Of a stretch of DNA of 12,088 nucleotides, positions 6,407-12,088 are shown piece by piece. The notes under the pieces are model-generated. The model was given only the letters and a program-made list of their open reading frames with translations, did no database searches and had not been told where the DNA came from. The position numbers and the translations under genes were made by a program. The DNA is from DASRVA01 sp035550715 (GTDB lineage Bacteria > Gemmatimonadota > Gemmatimonadetes > JACCXV01 > JAHWKZ01), in contig DASZOP010000203.1 of the NCBI GenBank assembly GCA_035550715.1, forward strand, positions 1 through 12,088, in the 5' to 3' direction. Every line of letters begins with the position of its first letter. The first letter of the stretch is position 1.

Positions 6407-8122
6407 TCACGTGGTCGCGGGCGAGCCCTCCAGGGCGGGGAAGCTGAGGACGAACGTCGCGCCCTGGCCAGGTGCGGACTGGACGTCGATCGTGCCCAGG
6501 TGCTCCTGGACGATCCCGTAACTCACCGCGAGCCCGAGTCCGGTTCCCGACGGCTTGGTCGTGTAAAACGGCTCGAACAGGTGCGGAGCGTGCATCGCGG
6601 GGATCCCCGGTCCGGTGTCCCTCACCACGAGGCGCAGCCGCCCGGGCCGCGCCGGGTCGAGTCCGGTTTCGATGCCGATCTCGCCGCCGTCCACCATGGC
6701 CTCGCGCGCGTTCGTGAGGAGGTTCAGCAAGACCTGCTGAAGCGCGTTGGCATTCCCGAGGAGAGGCGGGAGGGCGGGATCGAGCGCCGTCGCGATGCGT
6801 ATGTTGTCCGTGCTGCTCGGTTTTCCCACGAGGAGCAGGGTCTCCGCGACGACCATGTTCAGGTTGACGGGCCGGCGCTCCCCGGTGGACTGGCGAGCGA
6901 ACGACCGCAGGGCCTGGGCGACGCCCGCCACGCGCAGGACGTTGCGGTGCACCACTTTCAGATCCTCGAGATGCTGGGGCGAAAGAGCCTGGCCTTCGGC
7001 CTCGCCCAGCATCAACTCGATCCGCGACGAGATGATGCTCAGGGGGTTGTTCATCTCGTGGGCGACTCCGGCCACGAGCTGTCCGAGGGCGCTGAGCTTC
7101 TCGCTCTGATAGAGCGCTTCGCGCTGGTGCCGGAGCTTCATTTCGGCGCGCCGATGATCGAGGTGCTGACCGATCCGGCTGCCGATGTCGGTCAGCATCG
7201 CGAGGAGCGCGTCATCCGGCTCGCGCGCCTCCCGGCCTAGGAGGACCATCACGTGGCTCCACGCGCGCTCGCCGCGGATCGGCAACGCGCAGGCCGACTG
7301 CAGTCCGAGGGCGGCTGCCGCGCGCGCCCGGGGCCTGACGAGGACGTTCTCCCCCATCCAGAGCGCGCGCTCAGCTTGCCAGGCCTGGCCGGCCAGGCCG
7401 GTCCCGTGCGGCAGGATGGTCTCGCGGCTGATGGCGTCGAACTCCTGCGTGTCCAGATCTGCGCGATGCCAGCCCGCTTCGTATCGGAGCACGTCGCCGT
7501 CGAGGCGCCAGAGCTCGCCGAGGTCCCAGTCCAGGCTCTCGCACAGGCCCTGCAGCAGGCGGGGGTAGAACTCTGCGGAGCCGTGCGACTCCGCGAACAC
7601 GCGCGTCATGACGAACTCGGCCTGGAGCCGCCGCTCCGCGTTCCTGCGGGGCGTGATGTCCGTGACGAAGGCGAGCGCAAGCATCTCGTCGTCGCTGCGG
7701 ATGAAGCTCAGGCTGATCTCGACGGGGAACTCGCGCCCGTCCTTGCGGCGAGCCTCTAGCTCGAGACCGAGCCCCATCGGCCGCACCCTTGGGTCGGTGA
7801 AGAAGCGGTCCCGGTGCGTGACGTGAACGGCTCGGAGCCGCTCGGGCAGGAGGGTCTCGAGCGCCTGGCCTTCGAGCTCCTTCTGCTCGTAGCCAAACGT
7901 CCGGGCGAGTCGGTCGTTGGCCCGCACGATCCGCCCCGCGCGGTTCACCATCGCGATGCCGAGCGGCGAGGTCTCGAGAATGGCATCGGCCAGGGCTCCC
8001 CGGCGTTGGGCGGCATCGTCGGACGCCGCCTCCGGTCCCGGCCGCGGCCGCTTGCGGGCCATGCGCCGGCCCGTGGACGCAATCTCGGATCGCCGGGGCG
8101 GCTTCGGCCGGTCGGGAGGCAT
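6407..8122 (-). CDS. Soluble PAS-GAF sensor histidine kinase
   Basis: Read from ATG 8122, the protein has 571 residues and no transmembrane segment, so it should sense a cytoplasmic signal. Order: a basic, proline-rich leader; PAS domain about 45-155 (ILETSPLGIAMVN ... RKDGREFPVEIS ... AFVTDIT); GAF domain about 170-315 (LPHGTGLAGQAWQ, SACALPIRGE); dimerisation/phospho-acceptor helix with the H-box AHEMNNP (His355); HATPase domain with N-box LLTNARE (Asn471), DTGPG at 502-506 and GTGLGLAV at 526-533. The C-terminus has no receiver, so phosphate must go to a separate regulator. The NtrC-type protein at 1119-2501 is the only candidate in the window, and this NtrB-like H-box type often pairs with NtrC-type partners. 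The start is uncertain: neither ATG 8122 nor ATG 8062 (551 aa) has a ribosome-binding site, and the open frame continues to 8302 without recognisable protein. The 236 bp up to the CBS gene holds no other gene. Confidence 0.93.
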   Translation of the reverse strand: MPPDRPKPPRRSEIASTGRRMARKRPRPGPEAASDDAAQRRGALADAILETSPLGIAMVNRAGRIVRANDRLARTFGYEQKELEGQALETLLPERLRAVHVTHRDRFFTDPRVRPMGLGLELEARRKDGREFPVEISLSFIRSDDEMLALAFVTDITPRRNAERRLQAEFVMTRVFAESHGSAEFYPRLLQGLCESLDWDLGELWRLDGDVLRYEAGWHRADLDTQEFDAISRETILPHGTGLAGQAWQAERALWMGENVLVRPRARAAAALGLQSACALPIRGERAWSHVMVLLGREAREPDDALLAMLTDIGSRIGQHLDHRRAEMKLRHQREALYQSEKLSALGQLVAGVAHEMNNPLSIISSRIELMLGEAEGQALSPQHLEDLKVVHRNVLRVAGVAQALRSFARQSTGERRPVNLNMVVAETLLLVGKPSSTDNIRIATALDPALPPLLGNANALQQVLLNLLTNAREAMVDGGEIGIETGLDPARPGRLRLVVRDTGPGIPAMHAPHLFEPFYTTKPSGTGLGLAVSYGIVQEHLGTIDVQSAPGQGATFVLSFPALEGSPATT

Positions 8123-8358
8123 GATGCAGCCATTCTCTGGTCCCGGCGGAGACGCCGTCAAGGTTGGCCTGGACGCGTCGCTCTCAGGGAGTGGGCCGCG
8201 CGGCCTCATGGCCCCAGTCCTGTGGGCGTGGATGACCCACTCTCGCGGCCTCGGGGACGAGCGGCACGTCGCCGTGCACGAGGGGACGCCCGGTCTCAGC
8301 AACCCGCGCGCCGCGTGGTGACGCGCCCATCTCCGCTGTTTCCCCGCCTCGGGCGCGG

Positions 8359-8787
8359 TCAGACCCGGCTGCGCCCGAGCTCGCTCGCCAGCGTGGAGGC
8401 GATGTGGTTCAGCTCGCTGCCGATCAGCATCAGGAGGTCATCGAGAGAGATGATGCCGACCAGCTTGCCCGCCTGGCTCACCACGGGCAGGCGTCGGACG
8501 CCCCGGCGACTCAGGAGCTTGGTGGCGTCAAGGATCCCTGCGTCTTCGCGTATCACGGTGGGCTTCCGCGTGATCAGCGACCCAACGCGGACGAGGGCCG
8601 GGTCGACTCCCTCGGCGACGACCTTCACCGTGATGTCCCGGTCCGTCAGGACCCCAATCGGCTTGCCACGTCCGTTGACGACCACGACAGCCCCGACCTT
8701 GCGGCTCCGCATCCGGTGGGCGGCTTCCCGGGCTGTCGTGTCGGGCGAGGCGGTGACTGCGGGCCTGCTGCAGATCTCTCCGATCAT
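8359..8787 (-). CDS. Two-CBS-domain protein (Hrp1-like)
   Basis: The protein has 142 residues consisting of little more than a tandem CBS (Bateman) module. CBS1 spans about 7-62 (VTASPDTTAREAAHRM ... GAVVVVNGRGKPIGVLTDRDI) and CBS2 about 72-126 (PTVIREDAGILDATKLL ... VRRLPVVSQAGKLVGIISLDDLL). The GVLTDRDI and GIISLDDL ends are the usual ribose/phosphate-contact segments, so adenylate binding (AMP, ATP, NAD or SAM) is expected. Size and architecture match mycobacterial Hrp1 (Rv2626c, 143 aa), a DosR-regulon protein (recalled). Stand-alone pairs act as energy sensors on partner proteins; the partner here is unknown. ATG 8787 is chosen over the in-frame TTG at 8793 because only it has a properly spaced ribosome-binding site. 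It has its own sigma-54-like promoter, with the kinase gene downstream in the same direction (co-transcription possible, about 240 bp gap). Confidence 0.93.
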   Translation of the reverse strand: MIGEICSRPAVTASPDTTAREAAHRMRSRKVGAVVVVNGRGKPIGVLTDRDITVKVVAEGVDPALVRVGSLITRKPTVIREDAGILDATKLLSRRGVRRLPVVSQAGKLVGIISLDDLLMLIGSELNHIASTLASELGRSRV

Positions 8788-8793
8788 CTCCAA

Positions 8794-8798
8794 CCTCC
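8794..8798 (-). promoter_or_regulatory. Ribosome-binding site that decides the CBS-protein start
   Basis: The minus strand reads GGAGG, 6 nt before ATG 8787 but directly abutting the alternative TTG at 8793. This rules out the TTG. Confidence 0.8.
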
Positions 8799-8841
8799 GT
8801 TCTCGGTGTGAAGACTGCGACCTCGGTGACAGCGATCCTTG

Positions 8842-8858
8842 TGCAAGAGGCGTGCAAC
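8842..8858 (-). promoter_or_regulatory. Sigma-54-like promoter of the CBS-protein gene
   Basis: The minus strand reads GTTGCACGCCTCTTGCA. It has the -12 block TTGCA (GC opposite 8843-8844) and, at canonical N10 spacing, TTGCACG in place of TGGCACG. The -25 G is therefore replaced by T while the -24 G is kept. Predicted start near 8831, leader about 44 nt. The single defect lowers confidence; the shared upstream palindrome raises it. Confidence 0.6.
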
Positions 8859-8914
8859 ATCGACGCCTCGGCCCAACGCCAATCCAGCAGAGCCGGATGC
8901 CAGCGGCCGCCCTC

Positions 8915-8934
8915 CGACTGCCCCACCTGGGGCG
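8915..8934. promoter_or_regulatory. Palindrome upstream of the CBS-protein gene: candidate enhancer (UAS)
   Basis: GCCCCA (8920-8925), two bases, TGGGGC (8928-8933) is a perfect 14-bp inverted repeat centred at 8926.5, 83 nt upstream of the -12 element. The equivalent position before hsp20 is GGGCCA-gc-TGGGGC, centred 84 nt upstream. Two longer strings are shared exactly with the hsp20 site: CTGGGGCG (8927-8934; 5772-5779) and CGACTGCCCCA (8915-8925; 5780-5790), in swapped order. It lies in the gap between the HAD-ATPase stop and the CBS gene. Confidence 0.6.
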
Positions 8935-8981
8935 AGCGGGGTCTCACCGGCGAACGACCTGACTTGGCGCATCCGCACGAC

Positions 8982-10715
8982 CTAGGTGTCGGTGCCGTAC
9001 CTGAGCGCGATGAGCTCCCGGAGCTTTGGCCGCAGATCAGGGATCTCGCCCCGGCTCCATCGCCCCTCGAGCTTGCGGATCTGGCGACCGAGCGCCCGGT
9101 CACCGAACACGTCGAGCACCCAGCGTGAGAGGTCACCACGGCCGGCGTGGTTGGCGAGGACGCAGGCCGGCAGGGTCGCGACCACTTTCCGGCACGCGCC
9201 CAGGCTGTCCGCGGTCGCCACCAGGTGACCGTGGGGGTCCCGGAAGAAGAAGCGCTGCTGGGCGGCGACGCGGGAGTCCGCGTACTTGCGCCGGTGGCGC
9301 ACGTGTGACGTGTGACGGGGTGAAGCAGCGAAGGTCACCGGTCCCGCCGCGCTCCCGGGTCGGACGAGGAGGAACCGTCCCGGCGGCAAGTCGGGCAGGG
9401 CTGCGACCGCGTGCCGCGCGGCCTCGCCGGCGCTCGCCAGCAGGTTGTGAAGGGCGGACAGCCCTTGTGGCGCGGTGGTCCGGGCGCAGGCCAGCATGTC
9501 GACCGTCGAGAGCACGGCCGGACGGAGCCAGCTCGGCTTGTACGTGACCAGACAGAAGCCCTTGCGGTCGAGGCCGACCGCCGACTCGTGAACTCCACTC
9601 GGATGGAGCGAGTAGTGCGCCTCGTCGAGAATGACCCAGTGGGGTCGTCCGAGCCGTCGGCGGAGGCGGCGGACCAGGTCCAGGGTCGCCTCGATCAGCC
9701 GCACCTTCTGCGTGTGGGTGAGCGCCGAGAAATCCATGATCGCGCAGGCGGAAGGGTCACGCTCGAATCGAGCGACGGCTTGCGCCACCGACTCGCGGTC
9801 CCGGATCTCGATCCAATCGATGCCGGGCAGCTCCTCGAGCGACCGGTAGTCTCCCTCCGGGTCGATCACGCAGGCTGCATAGCTCGAGTCGTTGAGGCGC
9901 TCGACAAGCGCGCCGGCGAGCCAGGATTTCCCGGCCCCGGGGTCCCCGGAAACGAGGAGGTTGATGTCCCTGCTCGGGATCGTCACCTGCTCCGCGGTGC
10001 CTGAGGCCCAGCCCACCTCCAGCCGATGCCGGGGTGACGCGCCCACCCGGAGGTCACCGCTGAGAATGGGTCCCACGATCGCCGCCGCGATGGCGCGCCC
10101 GTTCTCGCCCGGGAAGACCCAGTCGGCGCGGTCCCGGAGGATCGGCACAGCGTTGTGCGGGCACGCCGCAAAGCCGCACGCGTCGAAGAGCTCGAGATCG
10201 TTCTCGGCGTCGCCGAGCGCGAGGACGTCGTGGGGCGAGAGGCCGAGCTCCCGGAGCTCCTCGCGGACGCCCGTGCCCTTGCTCACGCCTTGAGGCAGGA
10301 GCATGAGAGCGCCCCGGTTGTGGACAGGCGCGAGGCCCACCCCGGTTGCCGAGAGCGCCTCGAGCACGCCCGGCTCGTTGCTGCGCGCGGTCGCGACGAC
10401 GACGCGGCCGAGCTGGTAGGGGATTCCGCGGCGGTCTAGCTCGCCCAGAAGGTGCGACGGGGGTGGTGGCGCCTGGTCGCGCAGAGCCCCGGCCCGCGGG
10501 GAGTACAGGACGGCCCCGTTCTCCGCGACAACGCCGTCGAAGAGATCGAGCCGCTCACAGACGCGGGTCAGGTCGAAGAAGGTTCGGCCCGTGACCAGGA
10601 TGAGGCGGAGCCCTTCCTGGCGGGCGCGCTCCAGCGCGGCAAGCGCCTCGGGACCGATCCGATCCCGGTCGGCGAGGGTACCATCGTAATCACAGGCGAG
10701 AGCGGCGAAGCGCAC
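8982..10715 (-). CDS. HAD-family phosphatase fused to a HerA/VirD4-like ATPase
   Basis: This 577-residue fusion starts at GTG 10715, chosen because HAD motif I begins at residue 9 and the upstream PEP synthase ends 14 bp before. Residues 1-215 are a HAD-IIB (Cof/sugar-phosphatase type) hydrolase: motif I DYDGT (nucleophile Asp9, acid Asp11), motif II VTGR (41-44), motif III Lys146, motif IV GDAEND (168-173). All catalytic positions are present. Residues 228-465 form a P-loop ATPase with Walker A GDPGAGKS (257-264), DPEGDY (285-290) and Walker B VILDEAH (361-367), a signature of the HerA/VirD4 (DUF87) group of translocases. The C-terminus (480-577; RFFFRDPHGHLVATADSL ... DLSRWVLDVFGD) resembles the DUF5752 domain attached to some carbohydrate enzymes, a weaker call. 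Which substrate the phosphatase uses, and what the ATPase moves or senses, cannot be read from the sequence. No hydrophobic segments, so cytoplasmic. Confidence 0.88.
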   Translation of the reverse strand: MRFAALACDYDGTLADRDRIGPEALAALERARQEGLRLILVTGRTFFDLTRVCERLDLFDGVVAENGAVLYSPRAGALRDQAPPPPSHLLGELDRRGIPYQLGRVVVATARSNEPGVLEALSATGVGLAPVHNRGALMLLPQGVSKGTGVREELRELGLSPHDVLALGDAENDLELFDACGFAACPHNAVPILRDRADWVFPGENGRAIAAAIVGPILSGDLRVGASPRHRLEVGWASGTAEQVTIPSRDINLLVSGDPGAGKSWLAGALVERLNDSSYAACVIDPEGDYRSLEELPGIDWIEIRDRESVAQAVARFERDPSACAIMDFSALTHTQKVRLIEATLDLVRRLRRRLGRPHWVILDEAHYSLHPSGVHESAVGLDRKGFCLVTYKPSWLRPAVLSTVDMLACARTTAPQGLSALHNLLASAGEAARHAVAALPDLPPGRFLLVRPGSAAGPVTFAASPRHTSHVRHRRKYADSRVAAQQRFFFRDPHGHLVATADSLGACRKVVATLPACVLANHAGRGDLSRWVLDVFGDRALGRQIRKLEGRWSRGEIPDLRPKLRELIALRYGTDT

Positions 10716-10729
10716 GCGAACAGCGCAGC

Positions 10730-12088
10730 CTAGCCGTGGCGCTGGCCGGCGACGATAGGGAGTGGCGCCGCGGGGGGGGTTGCGAGGGCCGGGCCGGAGA
10801 GGGCAGCGCCACGCTCGGCCGCCGCGATGGCGTCGAGCCCGCGGATCAGCGCGTCCGGGTTCAGGGAGATGCTCGTGATTCCCCGCTCGACCAGGAAGCG
10901 GGTGAACTCGGGATAGTCGCTCGGAGCCTGGCCGCAGATGCCGATCTTCCGGCCGCCCGCCCGCGCGGCCTCGATCACCGAGGCCACCATCGTCAGCACC
11001 GCGGGGTTCCGCTCGTCGAAGATCGGCGCGACAAGCTCCGAGTCCCGGTCGACGCCCAGGACCAGCTGGGTGAGGTCGTTGGACCCGATCGAGAAGCCGT
11101 CGAAGATCCGGGCGAACTCGCGCGCCTGGAGGACGTTCGAGGGAATCTCGCACATGACGTAGACCTCGAGACCCCGCTCGCCTCGCCGGAGGCCGTGCTC
11201 TCCCAGCAGTGCCACGACGCGCTCGCCTTCCTCGGGGGTCCGGCAGAACGGGATCATGAGCTTGACGTTGGTCAACCCCATCTCGTCCCGCACCCGTCGC
11301 ATCGCCCGGCACTCGAGGGCGAAGCCCTCCCGGTAGTGCGGATGCGCGTAGCGATAGGCGCCCCGGAAGCCGAGCATGGGATTCGCCTCCAGGGGCTCGA
11401 AGGCCCTGCCGCCAAGCAGGCCCGCGTATTCGTTAGACTTGAAGTCGGACAGGCGGACGATCACCTCCCGCGGATAGAAGGCCGCAGCGATGACGCCCAC
11501 GCCTTCGGCCAGGCGGTCCACGAAGTATTCCGTTGGGTCAACGTAGCCGTGGGTGAGTTCCTGGATCGTAGCGCGGGCCGCCGGATCGGCGACTCGCTCC
11601 GGATGCAGGAGTGCGAGTGGGTGCACGCGGACCACGCTCGCGATGATGAACTCGATCCGGGCCAGGCCCACGCCGTCGGTCGGCAGGACGCCCAGGCGGA
11701 ACGCCTCGCTCGGGTTCCCGACGTTCAGCATGACCTTCGTGGCCCGGGAGGGGAGGCTCGTGAGATCGACGGTCCGCCGCTCGAAGGGCACGGCCCCCCG
11801 GTAGACGGAGGCGAGCTCGCCCTCGGCGCAGCTCACGGTGACGTTCTCGCCCTCCGGGATGAGCTCCGTACCCCGCTCGGTGCCGACGACGCATGGGACG
11901 CCGAGCTCTCGGCTCACGATGGCGGCGTGGCAGGTGCGGCCGCCCCGATCGGTGACGATCGCCGCCGCCTGCTTCATGACGGGCTCCCAGTCGGGATCGG
12001 TCATGGGCGCCACGAGCACCTCGCCGGGGGCCAGCCGGGCGAGATCCCGGGGATCCCGGAGGCGCCGCGCGCGGCCGACGCCGATGCG
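10730..12088 (-). CDS. ppsA: Phosphoenolpyruvate synthase, 5'-truncated at the window edge
   Basis: The C-terminal 452 residues are visible and the frame is open to the right edge. The phosphohistidine swivelling domain is recognised by TDRGGRTCHAAIVSRELGVP, whose His carries the phosphoryl group. The PEP/pyruvate TIM-barrel follows: RLSDFKSNEY, ANPMLGFRGAYRY, CEIPSNVLQA, FSIGSNDLTQLVLGVDRDS and the catalytic-Cys segment GICGQAPSDYPEF. It catalyses ATP + pyruvate + water to PEP + AMP + phosphate. PEP synthase is preferred over pyruvate phosphate dikinase because of the TDRGGRTCHAAI form and the NPMLGFRG motif; the ATP-grasp half is off-window. It is the upstream partner of the HAD-ATPase gene (14-bp gap), so the two are almost certainly co-transcribed. 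The tail after the barrel is Ala/Pro-rich and ends GQRHG. The promoter lies outside the window. Confidence 0.95.
   Translation of the reverse strand, partial: RIGVGRARRLRDPRDLARLAPGEVLVAPMTDPDWEPVMKQAAAIVTDRGGRTCHAAIVSRELGVPCVVGTERGTELIPEGENVTVSCAEGELASVYRGAVPFERRTVDLTSLPSRATKVMLNVGNPSEAFRLGVLPTDGVGLARIEFIIASVVRVHPLALLHPERVADPAARATIQELTHGYVDPTEYFVDRLAEGVGVIAAAFYPREVIVRLSDFKSNEYAGLLGGRAFEPLEANPMLGFRGAYRYAHPHYREGFALECRAMRRVRDEMGLTNVKLMIPFCRTPEEGERVVALLGEHGLRRGERGLEVYVMCEIPSNVLQAREFARIFDGFSIGSNDLTQLVLGVDRDSELVAPIFDERNPAVLTMVASVIEAARAGGRKIGICGQAPSDYPEFTRFLVERGITSISLNPDALIRGLDAIAAAERGAALSGPALATPPAAPLPIVAGQRHG

Noticed and set aside
8079..8094. Another TTGC with upstream GG near the kinase start.
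   Set aside because: Spacing between GG and GC is 12, not 10.
8298..8314. A GG-N10-GC match on the minus strand upstream of the histidine kinase (GGCGCG ... TTGCT).
   Set aside because: Two core mismatches, no related palindrome about 84 nt upstream, and an awkward distance (about 165 nt) to the kinase start. Chance matches are expected in DNA this GC-rich.
8788..8793. In-frame TTG two codons upstream of the CBS-protein ATG.
   Set aside because: The Shine-Dalgarno GGAGG is directly adjacent to it (no spacer) but 6 nt from the ATG.
6960..10240. Further TGGGGCG copies inside the kinase (near 6975) and HAD-ATPase (near 10232) genes.
   Set aside because: They are within coding sequence, lack an inverted partner, and have no sigma-54 promoter at the right distance, so they are treated as background.
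10716..11312. Open frame extending the HAD-ATPase protein by 199 residues upstream.
   Set aside because: It overlaps the PEP synthase gene, whose frame is the conserved one. The extension is Arg/Pro-rich shadow translation, and HAD motif I starts right after GTG 10715.

Overview
This is a GC-rich (roughly two-thirds G+C by eye), gene-dense bacterial chromosome segment. It holds ten protein genes and no RNA genes, insertion sequences or CRISPR. GTG starts, an NtrC-type sigma-54 activator and the overall gene content point to a proteobacterium-like or Methylomirabilota/Rokubacteria-like lineage. That placement is a guess from style and content, not from a marker gene.

Layout: (1) 2-1057 (+) is the 3' part of a bifunctional aminoglycoside-phosphotransferase-like/P-loop kinase gene, followed by a perfect 15-bp hairpin. 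(2) 1119-2501 (+) is a complete NtrC-family response regulator (receiver, AAA+ with GAFTGA, Fis-type helix-turn-helix). (3) 3886-5013 and 2563-3873 (both -) form a two-gene operon: a bacterial eRF1-like (baeRF/Vms1-type) protein and a cyclic 2,3-diphosphoglycerate synthetase-like GTPase. (4) 5200-5637 (-) is Hsp20, divergent from a GNAT acetyltransferase at 5790-6341 (+). (5) 6407-8122 (-) is a soluble PAS-GAF histidine kinase. (6) 8359-8787 (-) is a two-CBS-domain protein. (7) 10730-12088 (-) is the 3' part of PEP synthase, followed 14 bp later by a HAD phosphatase fused to a HerA/VirD4-like ATPase (8982-10715).

The main result is regulatory. The hsp20 gene has a canonical GG-N10-GC sigma-54 promoter, with a palindrome centred 84 nt upstream of its -12 element. 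The CBS gene has a near-canonical sigma-54 promoter (TG instead of GG at -24), with a closely related palindrome centred 83 nt upstream of its -12 element. Both palindromes share the core G-N2-CCA-N2-TGGGGCG. The window itself encodes a sigma-54 activator and an orphan histidine kinase, the obvious candidates to act at these sites.

The gene set (Hsp20, CBS pair, eRF1-like protein, APH-like/ATPase protein, with PEP synthase and a GAF-containing kinase nearby) resembles the dormancy/hypoxia (DosR) regulon of mycobacteria (HspX, Hrp1, Rv2629, Rv2004c). Here it would be wired to sigma-54 rather than to a LuxR-type regulator. I read the window as a stress or energy-limitation island combining proteostasis (Hsp20), ribosome-associated functions (baeRF), adenylate sensing (CBS), protein acetylation (GNAT) and PEP/gluconeogenic metabolism.
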